64,000 nt of DNA, from positions 3,100,001-3,164,000 of the forward strand of contig CAXXXS010000001.1 in assembly GCA_963665085.2 (NCBI GenBank). The letters are read 5' to 3'. The position numbers and the translations under genes were made by a program. Every line of letters starts with the position of its first letter. Positions within the stretch are counted from its first letter, which is position 1. Shown here piece after piece: positions 50,106 through 59,372 of the stretch. The notes below the pieces were generated by a model. The model was not told where the DNA came from, ran no database searches, and saw only the letters and a program-made list of their open reading frames with translations. This DNA is from G963665085 sp963665085 (lineage in GTDB: Bacteria; Bacteroidota; Bacteroidia; Bacteroidales; JAAAOM01).

Positions 50106-50702
50106 TTAATGATTATTTAGCTTTTTGTATATCTCTTGGCAGACCCATGCGTCTGTGGCTGCATAAACCTGCTGATTATCGCTGAGTTCGCTGTTCTCCC
50201 AATTTGATGTTTGTTGAGACTTGGAGATACGTATATTTAAGATATTGGCAGCAAGTTTTTTTAATCCATTATCTTCTATGTCAAACTTTTTTACATATTG
50301 TTGAAGATCAATAAAGCTTTCCGGAATAAATTTATTTAATTTTTGAAGTGCGGCAAGATCATCTTTAATGGCAACACCAATTTTAAGAATTTCAGGATTT
50401 TGAAAGATTTCCAATACTTCTTTAGGAAGTCCAACTTTCTGAGTCCTGATTAATATAGCATGTTTTTCTGTAGACAACTGTAATAAAGCAACACTATTTT
50501 TTTTGCCTTTTTTAAAGGTTGGTTTTGTTTCTGTATCAAACCCAAGGTATTTCTCACCATTAATAATCGATTTAATGCTACCTATTTGTGAAGGTTCTTC
50601 TACGATAAAAATATCACCTTCAAATTGGCTGTATGGAAGTTCTTCTATTTGTTCTTTTGTAATCTTTTTTAAAAAGTTATTGTTCATCTCCTTCATCATC
50701 AT
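50106..50702 (-). CDS. DnaQ-like 3'-5' exonuclease (RNase D/WRN exonuclease type)
   Basis: The 198-residue protein is a single DEDD exonuclease domain. Exo I appears as GFDTETKP, exo II in VAIKDDLAALQKL and exo III near the C-terminus in YAATDAWVCQEIYKKL, where the Tyr and Asp of the DEDDy type are present. It is a short form without HRDC. It probably acts on RNA or DNA 3' ends, but the exact substrate is unknown. It overlaps the DUF5063 gene by 26 bp. Confidence 0.9.
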   Translation of the reverse strand: MMMKEMNNNFLKKITKEQIEELPYSQFEGDIFIVEEPSQIGSIKSIINGEKYLGFDTETKPTFKKGKKNSVALLQLSTEKHAILIRTQKVGLPKEVLEIFQNPEILKIGVAIKDDLAALQKLNKFIPESFIDLQQYVKKFDIEDNGLKKLAANILNIRISKSQQTSNWENSELSDNQQVYAATDAWVCQEIYKKLNNH

Positions 50703-51327
50703 TCAACTCCTCGAATCGTTTAGAAATTAGCCACGATTTTGTGTTCCTGTTTTCAAGCTCTTTTTCGTAATCCCTTGTTTCTTCGTCGTCTTCTTTTTCA
50801 CTTAAGTCATTTTCCTTAGAAACAGTGTTGTGAACAGCCCTTAACACATTGCTTAATTTCTGTCCCCAGTATTCTTTAAAATTTAAACGGCACTCCCAAA
50901 TTGCATCGTTCATTATTTCATTTGTGCCAACATTATATAGTAAAGTGAAATCTTTAATATCCTGGTAGATATCAGAAAGATTTTCGGCAATACTTGATGT
51001 AACAAAATTATCTGCCTCATTAATGTTATTATCGAATATTTCCGGGTATGTATCAAAAGGCCCAGCCTTTTTTAGGATCTCGTCATGTACAAATTGCCAA
51101 TCCTCTTCAGATACAAATCGTTCATTTCCTTCTTCGAAAATATTTTCCAATTCAGGAAGTTTTACAGCATGATAATATAACAAAGGGAGTATTTCCTGGG
51201 CAAACCTAAAAAAATCTTCTCTGCTAAGATCCGAAACATTCTCAACAAATGTGCAGTACTCACCTGCTACAGAAATAAAATCGGTAACCTCTTTCGATGT
51301 TATGTATTGCTCAAAATTCTCAGTCAT
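50677..51327 (-). CDS. DUF5063 family protein
   Basis: The 216-residue helical, acidic protein is of the DUF5063 type, recurring next to the short 3'-5' exonuclease in Bacteroidota. It has no catalytic motif. Residues 1-175 are alpha-helical (EYITSKEVTDFISVAGEYCT...), followed by a charged tail (about 175-216). The overlap with the exonuclease gene suggests they work together. No function is known. Confidence 0.8.
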   Translation of the reverse strand: MTENFEQYITSKEVTDFISVAGEYCTFVENVSDLSREDFFRFAQEILPLLYYHAVKLPELENIFEEGNERFVSEEDWQFVHDEILKKAGPFDTYPEIFDNNINEADNFVTSSIAENLSDIYQDIKDFTLLYNVGTNEIMNDAIWECRLNFKEYWGQKLSNVLRAVHNTVSKENDLSEKEDDEETRDYEKELENRNTKSWLISKRFEELNDDEGDEQ

Positions 51328-51503
51328 TAATGTACTATTCTAAAAACTGCAAAGTTAAAAACTATTTGTTAAAACACATTTTTATTGACTTTTACAATTT
51401 ATACTTTATTACGAGACTAAAGTTTGTTCTCCCAGGTTTACTTGATAAATAAGCAAAAAGAGTTGATTTAAGAGGGCTTTTTTTTAGGGAAGTGAATAAT
51501 TTC

Positions 51504-51701
51504 TGAAAGAACAGGTTTTGACCTGAAAGGACGGCATTGTATGTGAACAGGACAGTAATATAACTGAAAGAACGGGTTTATACCTGAACAGTTTTATCAT
51601 TTTACCTGAAAGAATGGGATTACAGGTGAACAGTTTGGGTGTTTTAAGTGAAAGGACAGGGTAAGTACTGAACGAATGATGATTTGAATTGAAAGGACGG
51701 G
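51504..51701. repeat. Array of about ten 20-22 bp repeats, helically phased
   Basis: The core tgaaagracrgg (often shortened to tgaacag or tgaacg) recurs at 51504, 51524, 51544, 51565, 51585, 51607, 51627, 51649, 51669 and 51690. Spacings are 20, 20, 21, 20, 22, 20, 22, 20 and 21 bp, on average 20.7 bp, close to two turns of B-DNA. The units alternate between a strong form (tgaaagaac, tgaaaggac) and a weaker one. The units differ in length, unlike a slippage-driven microsatellite. It lies in a non-coding island. Confidence 0.75.
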
Positions 51702-51703
51702 GG

Positions 51704-51755
51704 AAATCGTAGAAGATTCTCATAGCCGTCAGACTATGAGAATCTTCTGCGATTT
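51704..51755. other. 22-bp-arm hairpin with 8-base loop
   Basis: Arms at 51704-51725 and 51734-51755 differ at a single position (a G-U in RNA). The left arm reads aaatcgtagaagattctc, the loop ccgtcaga. No T-run follows. The arms are long for an ordinary terminator and resemble bacterial REP or MITE-type palindromes. Confidence 0.75.
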
Positions 51756-51760
51756 TACAA

Positions 51761-51906
51761 AGCTCCCGCGCGTTTGCAACGCGTGATTTCTGTAAACTTT
51801 TACTTGCTATAATTAGAAAAGCCCTGCTGCTTAGGCAAGGCTTTTTTGTTTCTGGCCGCAATTGTGCCATTGTATCTTCGCAACGCGTTACAAACGCGCG
51901 GGAGCT
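51761..51906. repeat. Palindromic element with 23-bp arms (REP/MITE-like)
   Basis: Arms at 51761-51783 (agctcccgcgcgtttg plus caacgcg) and 51884-51906 match in 22 of 23 bases and are 100 bp apart. The interior includes a smaller stem-loop followed by a T-run (51814-51843 region, aaaagccctgctgc...aggcaaggctttttt) that may terminate transcription. The G+C-rich arms differ from the surrounding AT-rich DNA. It resembles a mobile palindromic element moved by a REP-associated transposase; no transposase gene is present here. Confidence 0.65.
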
Positions 51907-51916
51907 GGTTTCTGGA

Positions 51917-51939
51917 AGCACAAGCCTGTGGCTTGTGCT
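51917..51939. other. Perfect 10-bp hairpin with 3-base loop
   Basis: The arms agcacaagcc (51917-51926) and ggcttgtgct (51930-51939) are fully complementary around tgt. It follows the larger palindrome by 10 bp and is part of the same structured island. Confidence 0.8.
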
Positions 51940-52004
51940 ATATGTATACTATAAAAGGCTAGCAATCTTTCGTCCCTTTTATATTATAACATATCAGTTC
52001 GCTA

Positions 52005-52667
52005 TTATAGTTTAACCTTTAAACCCAAATCGATTATATGACGGTTTTTGTAATCAGTCTTAAAATAATCCAATCGATAGCCTGATGTTAGTGTTAGCTT
52101 TTTTGAGAATTTGTAATCAAAGCCGATTTTATAACGGTATTTGTATATATTACTTTCGTCTAGGTTATAAAATCCTTCAAAAGCAATTTCTGGGGTTAAC
52201 TTGCAATTTTGTATATTATATTCCAGCGAAAGTTTATAGCGTAAAAATTCATTCTCGTCATCTGTCTCTGTGTCATCGGCATAATTGGTATACATTAAAC
52301 GTAATGATGGTTTAAAATCGGAGAGTTTAATTTTACCAGCAGCACCAAATTGGTAGCGCTGGCTGTAGGCAATTCCTTCATCATCTTTATCTCCTACCAA
52401 TCGATAACCGGCAAATACTTCCACGTATTTAATGAGTTCATATTCTACCTGGCTGTTTATAAGAAAACGATCAAACCCTTCTGAATAGCGCCATCTTAAT
52501 TCCGGTTCCAGCTTTATATTTAATTTTGGTGTAATCTTTTTAGAAAAAGCCGCAGAAGACCTAAATTGTACCTGGTTTTCAATTTCCTGCGCCAATACAT
52601 TGCCCGAAAACAAAACGGCAGACAGACAAACTATTATCCCTAATACTTTCACATTTTTCATACTCAT
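52005..52667 (-). CDS. DUF2490 outer-membrane protein
   Basis: The 220-residue protein has a signal peptide (ending VLAQ, near residue 27) and a mature part of about 190 residues of regular beta strands with a terminal strand IDLGLKVKL. It matches the DUF2490 barrel family (LNIKLEPELRWRYSEGFDRF). Start may be two codons further at M3. The function is unknown. It is the last gene of a four-gene cluster on the minus strand. Confidence 0.8.
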   Translation of the reverse strand: MSMKNVKVLGIIVCLSAVLFSGNVLAQEIENQVQFRSSAAFSKKITPKLNIKLEPELRWRYSEGFDRFLINSQVEYELIKYVEVFAGYRLVGDKDDEGIAYSQRYQFGAAGKIKLSDFKPSLRLMYTNYADDTETDDENEFLRYKLSLEYNIQNCKLTPEIAFEGFYNLDESNIYKYRYKIGFDYKFSKKLTLTSGYRLDYFKTDYKNRHIIDLGLKVKL

Positions 52668-52677
52668 GTGTACGCGC

Positions 52678-53346
52678 CTATTTATTCAATTTTTTATTGC
52701 CATTCTCGTAGTAGTAAACAGTAAGTTTGGCTACATCCCTTAAAAAATCTATATCTCTGAATTCAAACCTGTGAATATTAATCCCGGTCCTGTTTCTTAG
52801 ATCTTCAATAAGTTTTTCTGTATTTAAAACATGGATGTTTTCAATTTTTTCGTAGGTTAAATTTACTTCCTTTTCGGTACGTAAAATTAAGCGTTTTTCG
52901 AGCAACCAAAGTCCAAAAACAATAATAGCATTAGTCAATAACAATTCCGCATAACTTACTTTTTTATTAGCTAATGCATTGATTACTGCCACTGCGATAA
53001 CAATAAACATATAAGTCATTTCCTTGATTGGAATGGCATCGGTGCGGTACCTTATTATGCCAAAAATAGCGAATAACCCCAAGGCAAAACCCAGTTCGAG
53101 CTTTACACTATTAAGCAGGAAACAAAGAAGAAAAACTGAAATGCCGACAGCAAAGAATGAAAAATAATAATCTTTCCGGTTACTGTTTTTACTATAAATA
53201 AGATGTATCATTATAAAAAATAATACTATTACCAGGGCTAACCTTAGCACCAATTCTGATAAATCGCTTATATTAATTATTTTGATATCAAACAAACGAA
53301 GCGAGTCTGCCGATGACGAAGCGGCTAAAAATATATTCTGTATCAT
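52678..53346 (-). CDS. DUF4956 membrane protein
   Basis: The 222-residue protein has four hydrophobic segments in the first 150 residues (about 33-50, 60-77, 85-100 and 108-125), then a soluble domain. The conserved LELGFALGLFAIFGIIRYRT motif is that of the DUF4956 family, which is regularly encoded next to VTC-type polyphosphate polymerase domain genes. A common function with the next gene, probably in a surface polymer or polyphosphate-linked process, is inferred. Confidence 0.85.
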   Translation of the reverse strand: MIQNIFLAASSSADSLRLFDIKIINISDLSELVLRLALVIVLFFIMIHLIYSKNSNRKDYYFSFFAVGISVFLLCFLLNSVKLELGFALGLFAIFGIIRYRTDAIPIKEMTYMFIVIAVAVINALANKKVSYAELLLTNAIIVFGLWLLEKRLILRTEKEVNLTYEKIENIHVLNTEKLIEDLRNRTGINIHRFEFRDIDFLRDVAKLTVYYYENGNKKLNK

Positions 53347-53365
53347 AAATCCTTTTCTTTAATTT

Positions 53366-54115
53366 TTAAGCTTTATTGGAAATTTTTTCTATTTGTCTCA
53401 ATTTTGTCCGGTAGGCATTGTTACTTATTGTATTGTCGAGTATAGAGCGGCCTACGATATATTTACTAAACCCTTGCGGGTTAAAACGTTTCTCACGTAA
53501 TGTTTTCACAATTTTAGAATTTTTAGGATAACCTTCTGATTTAACTTCTATAATAGCAATCCTGTTTAGCTCTACCTTTGAATCTTTTACCTGGAACGAA
53601 ACCCTATAATCGATTGTACATCGTTCATCCAGCGCTTTACTTACTAAAGTTATACGCATAAATTTATTTTTAAGTACAGGTACTAGTTCCTCTGGCTTAA
53701 ATGGTGAGTGCCCTGTTAAAAAGAACGATAACTTATCAGAATATAAATTCTCCCCATTCTCACATTCTACACGGCTTTTAAATGTTTTTCCCTTATTGTT
53801 TTTGAATTTTATTTCGAAATATGAACACTGAGATTCCACATAAGCCCTTTGCCTGATTTTAAACCTTGTTTTCCTTCCTCGGACATGATCGTTGTACATG
53901 GAGTTTTCACTGGTATCAAAATAGGTATTGCTGTATGGGAACAACCTAACATCATCAATTTCCAGTATATAGTAATCATTAACTATCTCATTCAACAGGT
54001 CTGGCAAAAGTGCGATGTTAATACAAAACTTCTGATCAACACGGTTCATAAGCTTAACTTTATCCATTTGGTCAAGTCTTATAGGTGTGAATTTTTTATA
54101 TATATTCTCGTTCAT
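53366..54115 (-). CDS. VTC-like polyphosphate polymerase domain protein
   Basis: The 249-residue protein is a tunnel-fold VTC domain. Visible features are RVDQKFCI, the strand FPYSNTYFDTSENSMY, RGRKTRFKIRQRAYV with the Arg/Lys-rich strands that line the tunnel, FEIKFKNNKGKTFKSR and IIEVKSEGYPKNSKIV. In eukaryotic VTC4 this tunnel makes polyphosphate from ATP. In bacteria the domain accompanies CotH- or DUF4956-type genes and may phosphorylate a surface target. The activity is family-based inference. Confidence 0.85.
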   Translation of the reverse strand: MNENIYKKFTPIRLDQMDKVKLMNRVDQKFCINIALLPDLLNEIVNDYYILEIDDVRLFPYSNTYFDTSENSMYNDHVRGRKTRFKIRQRAYVESQCSYFEIKFKNNKGKTFKSRVECENGENLYSDKLSFFLTGHSPFKPEELVPVLKNKFMRITLVSKALDERCTIDYRVSFQVKDSKVELNRIAIIEVKSEGYPKNSKIVKTLREKRFNPQGFSKYIVGRSILDNTISNNAYRTKLRQIEKISNKA

Positions 54116-54157
54116 TCTATTGAATTAAGTAAGCTTTTTCTATTTTCTTTTGGGTAA

Positions 54158-55567
54158 TTAACGTCCGCCACTACCAGGTCTGCCACCACCACCAGATCCT
54201 CCGCTTGAACCAGTATATATTTCGCCATTCTCATAAACAGTTGCATCATTACCTATCGTAATTGTTCCATTGGCATCCAGGGCCTCACTCATACCGCTTG
54301 TAGGAAGATTAAGGTTCACAATGCCCCCGTTTATGGTAATATCACCATTTGAATCCATTGCATCAACATCATTACCAGACATGTTTACCGTAATAGTACC
54401 GCCATTTACTATCAACTGGCTGCCATCATCGCTTGCAGCTCCTGTTCCCTTTGTAGCGTTAAAGCCGTCATCGTTTGCTTTTACGTTAATAGTTCCATCA
54501 TTAACCGTAATATAAGCGGCTTCAATACCTTCTAAGGAGCTGTTAATAGTAATTGTAGCATTTTCAATTACAATTTCATTTTCTGCATGGATACCGTCAT
54601 CATCGCTATCTATGCTAAAATCACCTTCGTTAATTGAAATATCATAATTAGAATGAAGTGCATCATCAACACTTTCAAGGGTGAAAGATCCATATTCAAT
54701 CTGAAGCAAATCTCCTGCTTTTAAAGCCTTTGCCGAAGAACGACTTGAATAGCAGTTAATATCGAACATACCGTCGTATATAATTAAATCGCTATAAGCT
54801 GAAATGCCATCACCGGAAGATGATATAGTGAAAGTACCGGTATTGATAAGGATATAACCAAAGCCATCCTCTTCGTTATCGGATTTAATAGCATCTCCAT
54901 CTGAGTTTATAGAATATGTCCCATCGTTTATTACCAGGTAATCTTTCCCACGGATTCCGTCATCTACTGCGTCAATCACGTATGTGCCTGAAGAAAAAAT
55001 AAGGCCATCTTTACTTACGATACCATCTTTATAGTTTCCGGTAACATTAAGTGTGCCTTCTCCCGAGAATGCCAAATCACTCTTTGAGTAAATAGTCCCG
55101 TTTAATTCCTCGTTGGCATAGGAGGTAGCATCTGCCAGATAGTTGTCGGAGTTTTCGTTTAAGATAATGATTATACGTCTGGAAGTTTCTACATATATTG
55201 CGGGGCCAGTGCTGCAGGTTATATCAACATTGTCTAAGATAAGTTTCACCGTATCGTCTTCAGTTGCCTGCACAAGAATTTGCCCATTTGTTAATTCACC
55301 GTTTATTTGGTAGGTGCCCCCGGTGTTAATAACTATCTGCGAGGCACTATATGCTGCCCCTGTGCCAGTTACTTCAACATCATCATCATTTAAAGCAATA
55401 AGGGTTACATTTAACGAATCCCATTCGTAATCGCTTTCGTCTTCGGTATAAACAGAATTATTGTTGTCATTATCGGTGCTGTCTGTCTGTTCTACAGTTC
55501 TCTCGCAAGCGTTAAAAATCAGGATAGCAATTGCTGTTAATGCAACTAAATAAAATAATCTTCTCAT
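54158..55567 (-). CDS. DUF4353 carbohydrate-binding-type lipoprotein
   Basis: The 469-residue protein has a lipoprotein signal (Cys21 in LIFNACERT). The mature part is made of right-handed beta-helix-like repeats (IVINTGGTYQING, DGIVSKDGLIFSSGTYVIDA, INSDGDAIKSDNEEDG, SIDSDDDGIHAENEIVIENA) with many Asp and Gly. This is the DUF4353 arrangement. The end is a glycine/serine-rich tail (GSSGGSGGGGRPGSGGR). It is the first gene of the cluster. The repeats are likely to bind calcium or sugar at the surface, but this is not proven. Confidence 0.8.
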   Translation of the reverse strand: MRRLFYLVALTAIAILIFNACERTVEQTDSTDNDNNNSVYTEDESDYEWDSLNVTLIALNDDDVEVTGTGAAYSASQIVINTGGTYQINGELTNGQILVQATEDDTVKLILDNVDITCSTGPAIYVETSRRIIIILNENSDNYLADATSYANEELNGTIYSKSDLAFSGEGTLNVTGNYKDGIVSKDGLIFSSGTYVIDAVDDGIRGKDYLVINDGTYSINSDGDAIKSDNEEDGFGYILINTGTFTISSSGDGISAYSDLIIYDGMFDINCYSSRSSAKALKAGDLLQIEYGSFTLESVDDALHSNYDISINEGDFSIDSDDDGIHAENEIVIENATITINSSLEGIEAAYITVNDGTINVKANDDGFNATKGTGAASDDGSQLIVNGGTITVNMSGNDVDAMDSNGDITINGGIVNLNLPTSGMSEALDANGTITIGNDATVYENGEIYTGSSGGSGGGGRPGSGGR

Positions 55568-55839
55568 AAGTTTTTCTTTATCTCTGTTATATTTCTGTAA
55601 AAGAAATTATTTACCTACTATCCGAATGAAATGAGTAACACCCTAATTTTTTTTATTGTTTTCTTAAAAAAATATTAAATAAAAGTTAAGAAATAGTTAA
55701 ACTGTTGTTTGTAGGATGGTTTGATAAAAAGGATTTTAAACCTGTTAGCGTGCGTAGCTCCTGACAGCGTTGATTTTATATAGTTAAGATAACTAAACAC
55801 CCCCTCATTAATATTTAAAAAGGCAGAATAAATAACGGG

Positions 55840-57780
55840 CTACTCTTTCCAAACCAGGCAATCATTACTGTCCACCTCAATTTTTTTATTATCAATTAGC
55901 CATTGAATTATTCGTATGGTTTTTTTCTTGTCTTTGCCTAGTTTGTCAATAGTTTGATTGGTCGTAATGTCCTGTTCGGCAAGTAACAGTTTTAGTTTTT
56001 CTTCAACGAGTTTAATTTCATCGTCTGTTATTGTTTGTTCTTTTTTTGCCCTGCAAACATCGCATTCACCACATGGTTTTGTGTCTTTTTCACCGAAATA
56101 TTGTAGCAGTATTTCATTTCTGCATTCAAATTCCGAATTCGCATAATGAATCATTTGTCTTAACCGCCAGACATACCTTTCTTTTCTTTTTTCATAGTTA
56201 TCTTTTGAAATAACCAGGTTCTTTTCATCAAGCCTTTCTTCTGTGAAAATAACCAAAGGTGTTTTTTTCTGGGGAATATAATTAATAATTTTTGAGTTGC
56301 TTAGCTTTAAAAGATATTGGTAAATAACATTTCGGTTTGTTTTTGCTTGTTTTGCTAACCATTCTTCATCGATTATTGCATATTCAGAAAATAACCCGGT
56401 ATACGATCGGAGCAAGAGTTTTATAAAGGAATCAAACTGGGAGTTTTTTAACTGAAATTTATAAAGGTCATCCCGGTTAACAAGAAAATGTACTTTTGAG
56501 GGGTTTTGTAATTCGTCGGTAACCTCCAGATATCCTTCTTTTTCAATAAATTTTAAACTGTTATAGACAATTAGTTTGTTAAATTGATAGGTTGTAGAAA
56601 AATCTATCAGGTTAAAATCATATACTATTCCCTTGCCTGCACCAATTGCCAGTTTGTAGTAGTTGCAGAGTGCTGTGTAAACCCGTTTAATCGTTGGGAT
56701 ATCAGGGAAGTTTGTTGATATGCGTCGCTCCGCATTAGCTTTGTCAACATTGTTGTAAAGTAAAAATGCAAAAGCTTTTTTCTCATCGCGCCCGGCCCTT
56801 CCTGCTTCCTGGAAATATTCTTCGAGCGTATCCGGAAGGTCTAAATGGATAACAAACCGTACATCTGGCTTATCGATTCCCATACCAAAAGCATTTGTAG
56901 CAACAATCACCTGGATTTTATTTTCTTTCCATCTGTCTTGTTTGTATGTCCTGTCTTCGGAGGAAAGGCCGGCATGGTAGAAATCAGCTTTAATTCCTTG
57001 CCTTTGAAGTGTCTTGCTAATTTCCTGTGTTTTTTTTCTGCTTCTCACATAAATTATACCCGACCCTTTTGTCCAGTTAATTACGTCTGTGGTAGCTTTA
57101 AATTTGTCTTCTGTTTTTCTAACATAGTAAACCAGGTTATCTCGTTTAAAACTTTTTTGGAGCAGGTTTTTTTGTTTGAAATTTAATTTGTCTTGTATAT
57201 CATCAACAACATCTTTGGTTGCAGTTGCTGTTAAAGCAAGTATAGGTATTTCAGGAAAAAGGGGCCTGAGTTGTGCTATGTTTAAATAAGAGGGCCTGAA
57301 ATCATAACCCCATTGAGAGATACAATGTGCCTCGTCAATAGCAATGAGGTTAATATTCATTCTTTCTACTCGCTTAAGAAAAATATCTGTTTCAATACGT
57401 TCCGGGGAAATATAAAGAAATTTAAAATTGCCAAAGACTGCATTTTCAAGAGTAATATCAATTTCAGCTCTTGAAAGTCCGGAATTTATGGCAAGTGCCC
57501 TGATACCTTTTTGTTTAAGATTTTCAACTTGATCCTTCATTAATGCAATTAAGGGGGTAATTACCAGGCAAATGCCATCATTTACCAAAGCTGGAACCTG
57601 AAAAGTTATGGATTTACCACCCCCGGTAGGCATCAGTGCGAGGGTGTCTTTCCCTTCCAAGACAGAGTTTATAATATCTTCCTGTAGCGGCCTGAAGGAT
57701 TTGTATCCCCAATATTTTTCAAGTATTTCAAGTATTCTGCTCAATGCTTTAACTGATTCAAATTTTTTCGATTCAAACAA
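55840..57780 (-). CDS. recQ: ATP-dependent DNA helicase RecQ
   Basis: The 646-residue protein has Walker A (MPTGGGKSITFQ), the DEAH box with DEAHCISQWG, motif VI TNAFGMGIDKPDVRFV and the RQC-domain zinc ligands (Cys in EFECRNEILLQYFG, CGECDVC). The C-terminal part is a winged helix without an HRDC domain, which is common in Bacteroidota RecQ. RecQ unwinds DNA in recombination repair. Length and order of motifs fit. Confidence 0.95.
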   Translation of the reverse strand: MFESKKFESVKALSRILEILEKYWGYKSFRPLQEDIINSVLEGKDTLALMPTGGGKSITFQVPALVNDGICLVITPLIALMKDQVENLKQKGIRALAINSGLSRAEIDITLENAVFGNFKFLYISPERIETDIFLKRVERMNINLIAIDEAHCISQWGYDFRPSYLNIAQLRPLFPEIPILALTATATKDVVDDIQDKLNFKQKNLLQKSFKRDNLVYYVRKTEDKFKATTDVINWTKGSGIIYVRSRKKTQEISKTLQRQGIKADFYHAGLSSEDRTYKQDRWKENKIQVIVATNAFGMGIDKPDVRFVIHLDLPDTLEEYFQEAGRAGRDEKKAFAFLLYNNVDKANAERRISTNFPDIPTIKRVYTALCNYYKLAIGAGKGIVYDFNLIDFSTTYQFNKLIVYNSLKFIEKEGYLEVTDELQNPSKVHFLVNRDDLYKFQLKNSQFDSFIKLLLRSYTGLFSEYAIIDEEWLAKQAKTNRNVIYQYLLKLSNSKIINYIPQKKTPLVIFTEERLDEKNLVISKDNYEKRKERYVWRLRQMIHYANSEFECRNEILLQYFGEKDTKPCGECDVCRAKKEQTITDDEIKLVEEKLKLLLAEQDITTNQTIDKLGKDKKKTIRIIQWLIDNKKIEVDSNDCLVWKE

Positions 57781-57853
57781 GATTTTTCTTAACCCATAAA
57801 ATTGGACTATTTTTTGTAATTTGGCACAATTTTAAAAATATAAACATAATTAT

Positions 57854-59323
57854 ATGTCATTTTTAGATGATAAGGTATTGTATGAGGGGTTAACATTTGA
57901 TGATGTGTTGTTGGTACCTGCTTATTCACAGGTAATGCCAAGGGAAGTGGATATCACTTCTAAATTTTCCAGAAATATTACGCTTAAAGCACCCATTGTT
58001 TCTGCAGCAATGGACACGGTTACAGAAGCGACACTTGCTATTGCCATCGCCAGAGAGGGAGGGATAGGAGTTATTCATAAGAACATGAGTATTGAAAGCC
58101 AGGCTAAACAAGTGAAAATTGTTAAACGTGCAGAAAACGGGATGATTTTCGATCCCATCACCATAAAAAAAGAAAGAACAGTTGGTGATGCACTAAATTA
58201 TATGAAAGAATATAAAATAGGTGGTATACCTGTTGTCGACGATAATCATAAATTAATAGGTATCGTTACAAATCGCGATTTGCGTTTTGAAAAGGATATG
58301 GACAAAGCTATAGAAAAGGTGATGACAAAAGAAAATATTATCACCACAAAGCTGGATACAAACCTCGAACATGCTGCTGATATTCTTCAAAACTGCAAAA
58401 TAGAAAAACTTCCTGTTGTTGATAGTACAAATAAGTTAATAGGCCTTATAACTTACAAGGATATAACAAAAGCCAAAGACAGGCCAAATTCCTGTAAAGA
58501 TGATAAAGGAAGGTTGCGCACAGCAGCAGCTGTAGGCATAGCAGCGGATACAATTGATAGGGTTACAGCACTTGTTGATGCAGGAGTTGATGCAATTGTT
58601 ATTGATACAGCCCATGGTCATTCAAAACCTGTTATCGAAACATTAAAAACAGCAAGAAAGAAATTTACATGTATTGATATTATTGTAGGAAATATTGGTA
58701 CACCAGAGGCTGCTGAGGCTCTTATAAAAAATGGGGCAGACGCTGTTAAAGTGGGTATAGGTCCGGGTTCAATTTGTACAACAAGAGTTGTGGCGGGAGT
58801 AGGGTTACCCCAGTTGTCTGCAATCTACCATGTTGCACAGGTAGTGAAGAAACATAACGTACCTGTAATTGGTGATGGCGGCATTCGTTATTCCGGAGAT
58901 ATTGTTAAAGGTATTGCTGCCGGTGCAGATTCAATTATGGCCGGTTCTTTATTTGCTGGTGTTGATGAATCTCCGGGTGAAACTATTATTTATAATGGAA
59001 GAAAGTACAAATCATACCGTGGAATGGGCTCTGTTGAAGCGATGCAACATGGTTCTAAAGATCGTTATTTCCAGGATGTAGAAGATGATATCAAAAAACT
59101 TGTCCCGGAAGGGATTTCTGCAAGGGTTCCGTACAAAGGCCTGCTTTCAGAAGTAATGTATCAATTAATTGGTGGCCTAAGAGCTGGTATGGGATATTGC
59201 GGGGCGCCAAATATTGAAAGTTTGCACGACGCAAAATTTGTTCGAATGACAAACTCTGGTATTCTTGAGAGTCATCCTCATGATGTAACAATAACCCGTG
59301 AGGCCCCAAATTATAGCAGATAA
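57854..59323 (+). CDS. guaB: Inosine-5'-monophosphate dehydrogenase
   Basis: The 489-residue enzyme has the core motifs GLTFDDVLLVPAYS, a CBS pair (about 93-205) and the catalytic loop GPGSICTTR, where the Cys forms the covalent E-XMP intermediate, plus the flap region GMGSVEAMQ. It converts IMP to XMP with NAD, the first committed step to GMP. Divergent from recQ with a 73-bp gap. Confidence 0.97.
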   Translation: MSFLDDKVLYEGLTFDDVLLVPAYSQVMPREVDITSKFSRNITLKAPIVSAAMDTVTEATLAIAIAREGGIGVIHKNMSIESQAKQVKIVKRAENGMIFDPITIKKERTVGDALNYMKEYKIGGIPVVDDNHKLIGIVTNRDLRFEKDMDKAIEKVMTKENIITTKLDTNLEHAADILQNCKIEKLPVVDSTNKLIGLITYKDITKAKDRPNSCKDDKGRLRTAAAVGIAADTIDRVTALVDAGVDAIVIDTAHGHSKPVIETLKTARKKFTCIDIIVGNIGTPEAAEALIKNGADAVKVGIGPGSICTTRVVAGVGLPQLSAIYHVAQVVKKHNVPVIGDGGIRYSGDIVKGIAAGADSIMAGSLFAGVDESPGETIIYNGRKYKSYRGMGSVEAMQHGSKDRYFQDVEDDIKKLVPEGISARVPYKGLLSEVMYQLIGGLRAGMGYCGAPNIESLHDAKFVRMTNSGILESHPHDVTITREAPNYSR

Positions 59324-59372
59324 TAATCAATTATTAAATCCGTTTAAAACCTGAATCAAAAAAAATAGGAAG

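Noticed and set aside
51484..51921. 145-residue minus-strand open frame across the repeat and palindrome island
   Set aside because: Its whole length is made of the phased repeats and palindromes, with no domain; it is open by composition only.
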